Below are positions 32,936 through 41,904 of a stretch of 64,000 nucleotides of DNA, piece after piece (position 1 is the stretch's first letter; each line of letters begins with the position of its first letter). The stretch spans positions 62,001 to 126,000 of the forward strand of contig NZ_CANDOB010000002.1 in assembly GCF_947387515.1 (NCBI RefSeq), read 5' to 3'. Source of the stretch: Alkalihalobacillus sp. CinArs1. GTDB lineage: Bacteria > Bacillota > Bacilli > Bacillales > Guptibacillaceae. A program made the position numbers and the translations under genes. Below the pieces are notes generated by a model. It was not told the DNA's origin. It saw only the letters and a program-made list of their open reading frames with translations, and ran no database searches.

Positions 32936-34507
32936 ATCGTATGGGATTGAAATGTGAATGGAAGTGCCGGTCTCATCAGAAGAACCGACGGAAATGGTCC
33001 CGTTGTGAGATTTTACGATATCAGAACAGATCGAAAGACCGATCCCTAGGCCTTTATCTTTTGTACTATAAAATGGAATACCGAAGTTTTCGATCTCTTC
33101 TTTAGACATGCCACTTCCTTCATCATTGATCGTAATCACAACTTCCGAGTCATGGAATGTGAGGCCGATCTCAATATCTCCGCCTTCAGACATCGCGTCG
33201 ATGGAGTTATTGATGAGATTGATCAATACTTGTTTGAACTGTGATTGATCTATATATAAAGGAACATGGTCACCTGGATCCTTAAAGTAGAGGTTTACTT
33301 TTTGTTTCTTAGCAGTGCACCTCATTAGCTTAACGGTGTCACTGATAATCGTGACAAGGTCACAATTTTTCTTCTGACTTCCACCTGGCTTTCCATATAG
33401 AACAAACTCATTCACGAGATCATCGATTCGTTCTAGCTCAGATTTAATGATTTCCATATGTTTCGCTTGTCGTACATCAACATCAAGGATCTTTGTAAGT
33501 CCGATGATAGAGGTCAGAGGGTTTCGAATCTCATGAGCGAATCCCGCACTCAGCTTCCCAATCGCTGAAAGCTTCTCAGATTGAACGACTTGGTTTTGAA
33601 GTTCGATATAAGAAGTGACGTCTTTGAACTGTCCGAAAGCACCGATCAAGATGCCCTCATTAAAGAGAGGGAGAATATCGAACAATACGGTTTTATGATG
33701 TTCTGAAAAAGTGATTTCGACATTCTCAACAGGTTCCTGCTCTTTAAGCACATGCAAGAAGCATGGCGAAATATCTGGTAAGATCGTAATCATTTCCCCT
33801 ACTGCCGATGCTTTCTCTCGTCCAGTGATCATCTCTGCGCTTTTATTAAAGCTGCTGATGACGCCGTCTTTGTTTGTAATCACGATACCAAGTGGAGTAG
33901 TATCCATCAGCACCTGGTTATTTATATGAAGTTCTTGGTTTTGTTTCTGTGTGTTGATTTCTCTTTCGATCGAATCAACGGCTGATGAGAGGAGCCCTAA
34001 GTGAAATTCGGACGCATGATCTTTACTCGTCATCAACGAGACCGTTCCAGCCGTTTCACCCTTTTTTATTGTAAAAGGAACAGAAAAACAAGCAACGTTC
34101 CGGAAACAATCATGGTAATGATCATCACCGATCAACTGGATGGGTTCTCCATACTTCAGTGCGAGAATGATAGAGTTGGTTCCTGCTTCTTCCTCATGAA
34201 ATTGAATTCCGTTCCTTATTCCGAGGGTAGTGACCATCCTTTGAATGCTATCATCTCCATATGAATCCAGCACGTGCCCCTCTGCATCTGTCGTTACGAT
34301 ATAAGTCGGCGTCCCCGATAAGAAACTGATCAGCTTCTGCATGAATTCTCGTATCGTTGACAGTGACTGTCCGTACTCTAGTTGTCTTTCTTTAAGTTGT
34401 TCTGAAGAAAGAGAGTTTGTTAGAACAGGAATCGTTGTAGGATCTAGTGCGTACACATGCCTGCATTTATATTTAGATGTCTCGATGTAGTGTGTAGGAT
34501 GGCTCAT
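32909..34507 (-). CDS. Soluble sensor histidine kinase with GAF and PAS domains
   Basis: 532 residues with no membrane helix, so a cytosolic sensor. Residues 45-195 form a GAF-like domain of the type seen in AcoR-like activators (EEEAGTNSIILALKYGEPIQ, NVACFSVPF). A PAS domain follows (about 210-300: MDTTPLGIVITNKDGVISSFNKSAEMI). HisKA has phospho-His325 in GFAHEIRNPLTSI and the HATPase shows NLINNSIDAM, DEGSGM and GLGIGLSI. It resembles sporulation-type and AtoS-like kinases. No response regulator is adjacent; it may feed the Spo0 phosphorelay, which is inference. AGAGG ribosome site. Confidence 0.88.
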   Translation of the reverse strand: MSHPTHYIETSKYKCRHVYALDPTTIPVLTNSLSSEQLKERQLEYGQSLSTIREFMQKLISFLSGTPTYIVTTDAEGHVLDSYGDDSIQRMVTTLGIRNGIQFHEEEAGTNSIILALKYGEPIQLIGDDHYHDCFRNVACFSVPFTIKKGETAGTVSLMTSKDHASEFHLGLLSSAVDSIEREINTQKQNQELHINNQVLMDTTPLGIVITNKDGVISSFNKSAEMITGREKASAVGEMITILPDISPCFLHVLKEQEPVENVEITFSEHHKTVLFDILPLFNEGILIGAFGQFKDVTSYIELQNQVVQSEKLSAIGKLSAGFAHEIRNPLTSIIGLTKILDVDVRQAKHMEIIKSELERIDDLVNEFVLYGKPGGSQKKNCDLVTIISDTVKLMRCTAKKQKVNLYFKDPGDHVPLYIDQSQFKQVLINLINNSIDAMSEGGDIEIGLTFHDSEVVITINDEGSGMSKEEIENFGIPFYSTKDKGLGIGLSICSDIVKSHNGTISVGSSDETGTSIHISIPYDAKRRPNIS

Positions 34508-34855
34508 AATAATCCTCTTTCCTTGCGAACTGTAATACCCTTATTGTAAAGGAATCCGCGGTGAAAGAAAAATCCTGTAATCAAAGTCTTCCGTACTACT
34601 TAAGTACTAACAGATTTATATCCTTTGTCGAATAGGTTGGTTTGCCTCATTCTGACATAATGGAAATTAACAAACCCGTTCTATACGGGTTGGCCCGGGA
34701 TTGGTTAGTGGTGTCTCTCCATTTGACCAGTTCCGGGTTTATTTTATGTTCCTATTCTTTTATGAAGTAAAGCAAGGTTTTCTTTATTAAGTCGTGAGAA
34801 TCGTGTAAAATCATAATATGATAGAAAATTCAGATTAAAGAGTGGGGAGAATGGT
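34508..34855 (+). other. 348-base divergent intergenic region
   Basis: No coding frame. It carries the tandem-hairpin element described next and the promoter of the two-component operon, whose exact position I cannot fix. Confidence 0.5.
34672..34747 (+). ncRNA. Attenuator-like tandem hairpins upstream of the two-component operon
   Basis: Hairpin 1: AACCCGT (34673-34679) with ACGGGTT (34685-34691). Hairpin 2: CCCGGGATTGGT (34694-34705) with ACCAGTTCCGGG (34726-34737), followed by TTTATTTTAT as in a terminator. AAACCCG of hairpin 1 can instead pair with CGGGTTT at the end of hairpin 2, so the two folds compete. No plus-strand gene lies upstream, so it must belong to a leader or be a small RNA. 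Confidence 0.45.
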
Positions 34856-36703
34856 ATGGGTCAGACGTCTCATCTTCAGAAAAAAGAAAAATACGCAAAG
34901 TGGTTTATGTACTTTGTATCAGTTGTTGGATTAGCAGCGTTTGGTTGGATGGTGTTTCAACTGTCACCTCCAAGTAATTGGTGGGTGTTTTTCCTACTTG
35001 CTAGTTTCATAGTTGTTACAGAGTATTTTCCAATTGCGATATGGAAGGGGTTCACGTCCCTTAGTTTTCCACTCCTCTATACCCTCTTTCTTCTTGAAGG
35101 TCTTCCACTTGCGGTCGTTACATACGCTTTAAGTATTATCGTCGTTAACATCATCCAACGAAGGCCGCTACGTATCATATTTTTTAACCCTTCACAATTG
35201 ATCATCAGCTTAATCGGAGCAGTTTTTCTTGCTCAGGTCGCATTGGAACAATTTCAGTTTGAGCCTTATTCTTTTAGCTATATTTTAGCGTTAACATTGT
35301 TCTTCTACTTCATCAATAACGTTCTTGTTGATCTTGTCTTGCTTATCCGTCCTCAGCCGTACACCGTGCAGCTATGGCGAAAAAAATTCACATCTGAATC
35401 CATCAGTGCTCTGATTTCAATTGTTTATATTGCGATCATGTTTTACATCGGGAATCAAAACCGAGGTGTAATCGATGTGTTTTCTTACTTCTTCTTTTTC
35501 TCTCCGCTAGTTGGATTAGCATTACTAAGCTCGATCATCGTAAGACTTCAAGCTGAGCGAAATCGGATGACTGCGCTTTTCGCAATCTCTACGGAATTAA
35601 ATAAATGGCTGCCAACAAAGGATTGGGTTCATTCTATTAAAACGAGTTTGAATGAATTTATTGAAGTCGATGCAAGTGTTCTTTGGGTAAAGGAAGAAGG
35701 AGAGTGGATCGTTCGATTTCAAAATGGACAGGTTCAACATGATCATCCTCTAACTGCTCAGGAAGTAGCCGAATTTGAATCGATTGAAGATCTTGTCGTC
35801 TACCAAAATAAAAAACAAGAATCAGGGTTGCTACCGTCCTGTTTTAATAGCGGATTGAATTCGTTCGTTTTTGCTCCGATCATTCTAGAAGGAAACTCCC
35901 TCGGGATGTTTGCTGTAGCACGGAGCAGAACGAAAAGTTTCAGGCAAGAAGACATCCAATCTGTTGCGACGCTTGCGAACCAGCTTGCTGTAGTCATTAA
36001 AACGAGGATGCTGATTTTTGAACAAGAAAAGCGGACTGTGCTCGAAGAACGAAACCGGATTGCACGAGATATCCATGATGGCGTAGCACAGTCGCTCGCA
36101 GGAGCCGTGATGAAGCTTGAGACAGCTCACCGAAAATTTTATCAAAAGCCAGCTGAAGCACATTCGATCATTCTCGATAGCCTTGATAAATTGCGATTTA
36201 GCTTAAGGGATATCCGAGAATCGATCTATGCCTTAAGACCTTACGAGACAGAGAGAGTCGGTTTGAAGCAGGCGATTATTAAAAGGATCGACGTGATTAA
36301 GAGAGATTTCAAGCTCAATATTACGTTTGAAGAGAGAGGGAAACCGATCTCACTTAGCCCTATGGTGGAAAAGGTTATGTTCGATACGTTTCAGGAAAGT
36401 GTACAGAATACGATCAAACATGCCGCTGCTACAAAAGTAACGATCCTTCTTAGCTATCAAAAAGAACATGTATTATTGAAGATGACAGACAACGGTGTAG
36501 GCTTTTCTCTTCTAGATGCGATGGTCAAAGCAAAGAAGGATCCACATTTCGGTATACTCAGCATGAATGAACAAGCAGAGAAGATCGAAGCTTCGTTACA
36601 AATCGATAGTAAAGAGAATGAAGGAACGGAAATTACGTTAACGATACCGAAGCTAGGTCTTGAGGGGGGAATGGAACATGATCAACGTGTTGTTAGTGGA
36701 TGA
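34856..36703 (+). CDS. Membrane sensor histidine kinase, NarX/DegS class (HisKA_3)
   Basis: 615 residues. About eight membrane helices fill the first 225 residues, followed by a GAF domain (about 240-385: ALFAISTELNKWL to VATLANQLAVVI). The HisKA_3 dimerisation helix has phospho-His407 in RNRIARDIHDGVAQSLA and the HATPase has DNGVGF and HFGILSMNEQAE. The signal is unknown; the polytopic sensor suggests a membrane or lipid cue. The response regulator gene overlaps its end by 26 bases. Confidence 0.88.
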   Translation: MGQTSHLQKKEKYAKWFMYFVSVVGLAAFGWMVFQLSPPSNWWVFFLLASFIVVTEYFPIAIWKGFTSLSFPLLYTLFLLEGLPLAVVTYALSIIVVNIIQRRPLRIIFFNPSQLIISLIGAVFLAQVALEQFQFEPYSFSYILALTLFFYFINNVLVDLVLLIRPQPYTVQLWRKKFTSESISALISIVYIAIMFYIGNQNRGVIDVFSYFFFFSPLVGLALLSSIIVRLQAERNRMTALFAISTELNKWLPTKDWVHSIKTSLNEFIEVDASVLWVKEEGEWIVRFQNGQVQHDHPLTAQEVAEFESIEDLVVYQNKKQESGLLPSCFNSGLNSFVFAPIILEGNSLGMFAVARSRTKSFRQEDIQSVATLANQLAVVIKTRMLIFEQEKRTVLEERNRIARDIHDGVAQSLAGAVMKLETAHRKFYQKPAEAHSIILDSLDKLRFSLRDIRESIYALRPYETERVGLKQAIIKRIDVIKRDFKLNITFEERGKPISLSPMVEKVMFDTFQESVQNTIKHAAATKVTILLSYQKEHVLLKMTDNGVGFSLLDAMVKAKKDPHFGILSMNEQAEKIEASLQIDSKENEGTEITLTIPKLGLEGGMEHDQRVVSG

Positions 36704-37316
36704 TCACGCTGTATTAAGGGATGGTATGAAAAACATTCTCGAAATGGAAGATGATATTAACGTAGTCGGTGAAGCGGTAAACGGAAACGAAGTGATGACT
36801 CAACTCTCGGCGTGCAATCCTGATGTCGTGCTTATGGATATCAACATCCCAGACAAAAATGGCATCGAACTGACTGCCATCTTAAAAAAGGATTACCCGG
36901 ATGTAAAAGTACTCGTCTTAACGATGCATAGTCATGACGAGTACTTTATGGCAGCCATTCGAGAAGGAGCGGATGGGTATCTGCTTAAGGACCTACCTTC
37001 TGAACAAGTAGTAGAAGCAATACGAACGGTTGCAAAAGGCGAGTCCATCATCGACCCTTCTTTAACAAAAAAACTACTAGGGTACTATAATCAAAAGCAA
37101 GAATCTAAAAGTCAAACGGAGCTAACCGAGCGTGAAAAAGAAGTATTGATTTGTCTCGTCAGTGGGATGAGCAATAAAGAAATAGGTGAAAAGCTTTTTA
37201 TCAGTGATAAAACCGTCAAAATCCATGTGAGTAAAATCTATAAGAAGCTCAATGTGAAAAGTCGTTCTCAGGCGATTATCCATGCGGTGCAAAATCAACT
37301 CGTGCCACTACCATAA
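36678..37316 (+). CDS. NarL/LuxR-type response regulator
   Basis: 212 residues from ATG at 36678, 8 bases after GAGGGGG. The receiver domain has VDDH near the start, phospho-acceptor Asp54 in VVLMDINIPDKNG and Lys in LLKDLPSEQ. The C-terminal GerE-type helix-turn-helix is LTEREKEVLICLVSGMSNKE, then KTVKIHVSKIYKKL. It is the partner of the overlapping kinase. The S8 protease 160 bases downstream, in the same direction after a terminator, is a possible target. Confidence 0.92.
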   Translation: MINVLLVDDHAVLRDGMKNILEMEDDINVVGEAVNGNEVMTQLSACNPDVVLMDINIPDKNGIELTAILKKDYPDVKVLVLTMHSHDEYFMAAIREGADGYLLKDLPSEQVVEAIRTVAKGESIIDPSLTKKLLGYYNQKQESKSQTELTEREKEVLICLVSGMSNKEIGEKLFISDKTVKIHVSKIYKKLNVKSRSQAIIHAVQNQLVPLP

Positions 37317-37327
37317 TAACGGTCATG

Positions 37328-37365
37328 AAAGCCAGGTTTTCGTAAGGAGAACCAGGCTTTTTTTG
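37328..37365 (+). terminator. Terminator of the two-component operon
   Basis: AAAGCCAGGTTTTC pairs with GAGAACCAGGCTTT across 5 bases, followed by Ts. Confidence 0.88.
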
Positions 37366-37442
37366 ACTACGCCATTGGTACTATGGGGATATAGTCCTTA
37401 TAGGTCGGAAATTACATCTTAAGTGGAATAGCTAAATCGTCC

Positions 37443-37483
37443 CCCATTCAGGATAATAAAAGAAAGAGAATATTCTGAATGGG
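37443..37483 (+). promoter_or_regulatory. Leader hairpin overlapping the protease ribosome site
   Basis: CCCATTCAGGATA (37443-37455) pairs over 13 bases (one G-U) with TATTCTGAATGGG (37471-37483), loop 15 bases. The last three Gs belong to the GGGAGG ribosome site at 37481-37486. It could block translation or stabilise the mRNA. Confidence 0.6.
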
Positions 37484-37493
37484 AGGAAACAAA

Positions 37494-39953
37494 ATGAAAA
37501 TAAAGTCACTATTACTAGCGATCCTATTAGTAGTTTCTACGCTTTTTGGCACGACGCTACAAACGTCTGCGACAGGAACGGATTCTAACGCAACAATCGG
37601 CTCAACGCTTCAAGAGATGATGAAGAAGCAGCTAACAGGATTGGAAGTAATCGTCACCTTTCACGGCGACGGGGGACCCACTTCATCACAGTTAGATGTA
37701 CTTACCCAATTGGGGATTGCAAAAGGGTTGTCGTTTAAAAGCTTACCGATTGCAGGGGTAATCGCAACTGCCGATCAAATTACGGAACTAGCGAAACAAC
37801 CTGAAGTGCGTTCGATCTATTTTAATGAAAAACTAGAATATGAGAATGCTGATTCAACTGCACTTACAGGAGTCGATCGTGTCCGAGTCGACGATGCGAT
37901 GAGGCAAGCGAATGGCGGGTTGCCTGTATCAGGTAAGAACATTGGCGTCGTCGTAAACGATAGTGGCGTGGATGGTACGCATAGTGATATTAAGTTCGGT
38001 GATCATCTTGTACAAAATGTACTAGCTTCAACGAATTTACATTCTCTAAATGAACTAGCTCCCGTTACATACGTTGAAGATGTACCAAACACGGATAATA
38101 ATTCTGGGCATGGGACTCACGTAGCAGGTATCGTAGGAGGAAACGGAGCAAAATCAGCAGGTAAGCATGAAGGAGTGGCACCTGGGGCGAACTTAATCGG
38201 GTATGGCTCTGGAGCTGGTTTAGCAATTCTAGATACGATCGGTGGTTTTGACTACGCGTTAACCCATCAAGCACAATACAACATTCGAGTGATCACAAAT
38301 TCATGGGGAGCGACGAGTGATTCAGGAACAGATTTTGACCCTGAAGATCCAATCAACATTGCAACGAAAAAGTTATATGATCGTGGTATCGTAACAGTCT
38401 TTTCTGCTGGTAACTCAGGGCCCGCTGAGTCAACGATCACTGGAAATTACAAAAAAGCACCATGGGTGATCACGGTCGCAGCTGGGGATAAGCAAGGTAA
38501 TTTGGCTGACTTTTCATCAAGAGGCGTGAAAGGGAAAGGCGGTACAGTTACAGTAGATGGCGAGACGTTCGAATGGGTGGATGAGCCAACGATCACGACC
38601 CCAGGAAAAGACATCATCTCGACTCGTGTGATTTCACCAACGACTGGGCTTTCAGCCGATAAAGATGCAGAAATGATTGAGCCAGCATACCTCCCGTATT
38701 ATACGACGATGAGCGGGACATCGATGGCTGCACCACATATGGCAGGGATTGTAGCCCTTATATTGGATGCGAACCCAGAACTATCTCCACTCGAAGTAAA
38801 ACAAATCGTTCAAGATACAGCTACGAACATGCCAGGATATGAAGCTTGGGAAGTTGGCGCAGGCTACGCTAACGCTTATGCAGCGGTAGATAAGGCGTTT
38901 CATCAATCGAAAGAATACGGCCAAACACTAAATGCTACGAATACGTTTAACGCATCAGTAGATATGGAAGTGAAACGAGAGCCTTTCACAATTGATTACA
39001 GTGCAGCAAATGACAATACGTATGATTTCAAAGTTGAAGAAGGAACAACTGAAGTTGTGGCTCGTGCAAATGCAAAGGGATTACTCGGTGAAACAGGAAA
39101 TACGATCAATCTTGTGCTCACGTCTCCAGACGGAACGGAGTATAGCTCAGGAATTTCAGCTTTGTTCACACTCTACACAAATCGCACTGTTCAAGTAACA
39201 GCACCTGAAGCTGGAACATGGACAGTTGAACTGCAAGGATTAAATGGATTAGCTCTTCCGGAATCGATCGATGGGGAATTAACCTTTAAGAAAGCGAATG
39301 GATTCAAAGGGTTGAATGATGTTAGTGGACACCCTGCAGAATCAGCGATCAAAGCGGGTGTGTCTGAAAGACTATTAGACACTGATAAAAGAGGGAACTA
39401 CAAACCAGACAGTAAACTTAAGAGAATCGACCTTGCGAAATTCTTAACGATGGGCGCTGGCGTTGTGCAATCACTGCCTTCTTCAGGAGATAATTTCAGC
39501 GATGTGAATTCAACAGACCTTGCTTATGTAGAAGCTGTGACTGCGACAGGTGCGGCACTGAAAGACATAAATCAAGATGACGCAGGTATCATGCTTGGAA
39601 CGGATGGAATTTTTAATCCTAAAGGCACGGTTTCAAGAGCAGAGCTTGCTTATTCTCTCGTACAAAGCCTTGGTCTAGAAAAAGAAGCGGCATCAACGAA
39701 CGAGCAGATAACGGTTAAGTATAACGGTGAGCGAATTCAGCTTGAAGACGCTTCAGAAGTACCGACTGAATTAAAAGGCTATGTTCAGCTAGCGCTCGAT
39801 CTAAACATCCTTAACGCATATTTTGATGTGACTCAGGGTCCATATGATTTAGAGCCAACTGTAACGGCTTCCTTTGCACCAACGAAGGAGGTTACGAAAG
39901 GTGACTTTGCAGTAGCGATGACCCGTTTCTATGCAACGTATCTCATGCCATAA
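37494..39953 (+). CDS. Secreted S8 protease with C-terminal SLH anchoring domains
   Basis: 819 residues from ATG at 37494, 7 bases after GGGAGG; the upstream in-frame ATG overlaps it. Signal peptide (SLLLAILLVVSTLFGTTLQ), propeptide (about 45-115), then an S8 domain with Asp156 in NDSGVDGTHSD, His206 in GHGTHVAG and Ser410 in SGTSMAAPH. A beta-rich domain (about 480-600) is followed by three SLH-like modules (about 605-819: NFSDVNSTDLAYVEAV, RAELAYSLVQSLGL, LKGYVQLALDLNIL), which bind secondary wall polymer. So it is held on the cell surface, unlike its paralogue at 13.5 kb. Protein processing or nutrient release are both possible. Confidence 0.92.
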   Translation: MKIKSLLLAILLVVSTLFGTTLQTSATGTDSNATIGSTLQEMMKKQLTGLEVIVTFHGDGGPTSSQLDVLTQLGIAKGLSFKSLPIAGVIATADQITELAKQPEVRSIYFNEKLEYENADSTALTGVDRVRVDDAMRQANGGLPVSGKNIGVVVNDSGVDGTHSDIKFGDHLVQNVLASTNLHSLNELAPVTYVEDVPNTDNNSGHGTHVAGIVGGNGAKSAGKHEGVAPGANLIGYGSGAGLAILDTIGGFDYALTHQAQYNIRVITNSWGATSDSGTDFDPEDPINIATKKLYDRGIVTVFSAGNSGPAESTITGNYKKAPWVITVAAGDKQGNLADFSSRGVKGKGGTVTVDGETFEWVDEPTITTPGKDIISTRVISPTTGLSADKDAEMIEPAYLPYYTTMSGTSMAAPHMAGIVALILDANPELSPLEVKQIVQDTATNMPGYEAWEVGAGYANAYAAVDKAFHQSKEYGQTLNATNTFNASVDMEVKREPFTIDYSAANDNTYDFKVEEGTTEVVARANAKGLLGETGNTINLVLTSPDGTEYSSGISALFTLYTNRTVQVTAPEAGTWTVELQGLNGLALPESIDGELTFKKANGFKGLNDVSGHPAESAIKAGVSERLLDTDKRGNYKPDSKLKRIDLAKFLTMGAGVVQSLPSSGDNFSDVNSTDLAYVEAVTATGAALKDINQDDAGIMLGTDGIFNPKGTVSRAELAYSLVQSLGLEKEAASTNEQITVKYNGERIQLEDASEVPTELKGYVQLALDLNILNAYFDVTQGPYDLEPTVTASFAPTKEVTKGDFAVAMTRFYATYLMP

Positions 39954-39960
39954 CATACCG

Positions 39961-39996
39961 AAAACACGACTCCGGATAACGGGGTCGTGTTTTATT
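39961..39996 (+). terminator. Terminator of the SLH protease gene
   Basis: AAAACACGACTCCG pairs with CGGGGTCGTGTTTT (one mismatch), then TATTATTTT. Confidence 0.88.
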
Positions 39997-40034
39997 ATTT
40001 TACTCATTTTTCATAAAGAAATATGAAAAAATCA

Positions 40035-40060
40035 GGTTAATTCACTTTTGTGCAGGGTAG
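40035..40060 (+). promoter_or_regulatory. Weak candidate sigma-B promoter
   Basis: GGTTAA, 14 bases, GGGTAG: five of six matches in each box, 44 bases before the DUF2254 start. Confidence 0.35.
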
Positions 40061-40103
40061 AAATAGAAGTATTTAAAACTTTGAAGGGTAGATTGGTGAT
40101 TAT

Positions 40104-41519
40104 ATGGGGTTGTTATACTACATTAAGAAATACTTTAAGATGTCGAGGCGTCAACGGAAAATTGAGTTGAAATCGACGCTATGGTTTATGCCCCTTTGGT
40201 ATATTCTTGGAGCGATCGGTTTATCTGTCTTCACCTTTTATCTTGATTATGTAATTGATATTAGCTTATATCTGCCACCCGCAATCGGTTTTAGCGGACA
40301 GACCTTGCAAGTGCTTCTAAGTGCGCTAGTAGGCGGCGTACTGACCTTAAGTGCGTTTACAATCAACTCCTTACTCGTCGCACTGACGACGTTCAGCGGA
40401 CAGTTTTCTTCCAAAATGCTTGTAAACTTTGTTAGCGATCGAGCGACACAACACGTGCTAGGTATTTTTAATGGAAGCTTTATCTATGTGCTTTTAAACT
40501 TCTTATACGTTACACACGGAGAAGAGGAGTTTATTGTTGCGACACCTGTTCTGTCTATTTTAACCGCGATTACGGCTGCAGTGACATTCATTTATTTTAT
40601 TAACCATACAACAACTTGGATGCAGGTTCATAACATTAGCTTTAATATGAATGCCAAGTCAAAATCCGTTCAGGCATCTCTTGAAAAAGAGTTACGTTCA
40701 TACCATCTTGAGAAGGAACCAGAATCTCTTCCATCTGAAACGGATGGCAAGATAATCAAAGCGAATCAATCTGGCTACCTGCAAGTTGCGGACTTTTCAA
40801 GACTGATCAAACACACGAAAAAAGATGATGTGTTATTAAAGTTCAACGTAAGAATTGGGGAGTTCGTATTAGAAGGTACACCGCTCTTTACTTATTGGGA
40901 ATATGGACAACGTATTCATCCAGAGCGGTATTTAAAGTATGTGGAAGTAGGCGTCAAGCAAACTGAAATACAAGACTTAGAGTATGGATTGACTAAGCTT
41001 GCTGAAGTAGCGATCAAGGCGTTGGGTCATAATGATCCTTTAACAGCAACGAATACAATTCATCAGATCGCTGATTTGTTGAAGACGATCGGGCAGACGA
41101 GAAACTTCTCTCCTTATCTATTTGATGAGGATGAGGATCTTCGAATCATGTTAAACCAGAAGAACTTTCCTTATTTCCTTCATAAAGGCTTCGCTTCCAT
41201 TCGTGAGTACGCTAATCAGAACTCGACAGTTATGACGGAGCTGTTAACGATGATCGCTCTCATGAGTAAAACGATGGATAAAGAGGTCCATCATGATTTG
41301 TGGGAATTTGCCCGCCAGACGATATTAGGATTCGATAATTATAGCTTGTATGAAAATGACTGCTTGTATATTCTCGAGCAATTATCTGAGGTTGCGAAGA
41401 ACACGGATCATCAACAAGATTATCTTTTCCTCCTTGAATATATGTTGCAGCGAGTGAGTACGAAGAGTGCAGCTGACCTGCCTTCACTTAGCTTTTTAGA
41501 AAATGAAGGACAGCGGTAA
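40104..41519 (+). CDS. DUF2254-family membrane protein
   Basis: 471 residues. Four hydrophobic segments lie in the first 170 residues (LWYILGAIGLSVFTFYLDYV; LQVLLSALVGGVLTLSAFTI; GIFNGSFIYVLLNFLYV; LSILTAITAAVTFIYFI). The FSGQFSSKMLVNFVSDRATQ segment between TM2 and TM3 is the DUF2254 signature. A roughly 300-residue cytosolic part follows (SGYLQVADFSRLI, IGEFVLEGTPLF). The function is unknown; an ion-conducting role has been suggested for similar folds but is not shown here. Weak ribosome site (GGTGAT). Single gene with its own terminator. Confidence 0.8.
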   Translation: MGLLYYIKKYFKMSRRQRKIELKSTLWFMPLWYILGAIGLSVFTFYLDYVIDISLYLPPAIGFSGQTLQVLLSALVGGVLTLSAFTINSLLVALTTFSGQFSSKMLVNFVSDRATQHVLGIFNGSFIYVLLNFLYVTHGEEEFIVATPVLSILTAITAAVTFIYFINHTTTWMQVHNISFNMNAKSKSVQASLEKELRSYHLEKEPESLPSETDGKIIKANQSGYLQVADFSRLIKHTKKDDVLLKFNVRIGEFVLEGTPLFTYWEYGQRIHPERYLKYVEVGVKQTEIQDLEYGLTKLAEVAIKALGHNDPLTATNTIHQIADLLKTIGQTRNFSPYLFDEDEDLRIMLNQKNFPYFLHKGFASIREYANQNSTVMTELLTMIALMSKTMDKEVHHDLWEFARQTILGFDNYSLYENDCLYILEQLSEVAKNTDHQQDYLFLLEYMLQRVSTKSAADLPSLSFLENEGQR

Positions 41520-41536
41520 ATGGATCACTGTTATTA

Positions 41537-41566
41537 AGCTAGTGTTTCTTATGAACACTAGCTTTT
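41537..41566 (+). terminator. Terminator of the DUF2254 gene
   Basis: AGCTAGTGTT pairs perfectly with AACACTAGCT across 7 bases, then TTTT. Confidence 0.88.
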
Positions 41567-41805
41567 AGTTTGTTTAAAAACCTAGCATTTCCTTACAGGA
41601 ATAAACCTTACTTTGATTTACTCTGTAAAATCTTTCAATGTGAAACAGCGTTGTATAAATCGTAATCTTTTCAGTTTTAACAGTATAAGAAGTACCGTTT
41701 TCTTACCCACCGCTAGCTGTTAAAGCAACTACGAACATTAGTAATCCTAGCAATTACCTAGTTCCCGATGTCATCAATAAAGATCCTCTTGATCGTGCTG
41801 TATGT

Positions 41806-41852
41806 TATAATATCGTAACAATTTCGATTTGCAAATCAAAATCGTTACGATT
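41806..41852 (+). promoter_or_regulatory. Double Zur box with overlapping -10 of the zinc operon
   Basis: TATAAT at 41806-41811 is followed at once by a 42-base near-palindrome (41811-41852, 18 of 21 positions symmetrical). Each arm fits the Zur consensus TCGTAATNATTACGA: TCGTAACAATTTCGA at 41813-41827 and, on the minus strand, TCGTAACGATTTTGA at 41850-41836. The downstream genes are homologues of Zur-regulated B. subtilis genes. The rest of the 385-base intergenic region shows nothing else. Confidence 0.72.
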
Positions 41853-41904
41853 CATGTTATGATGTTAAAAGTTAAAAATTAATGAAATGAAAGGAATACA
41901 TAAA

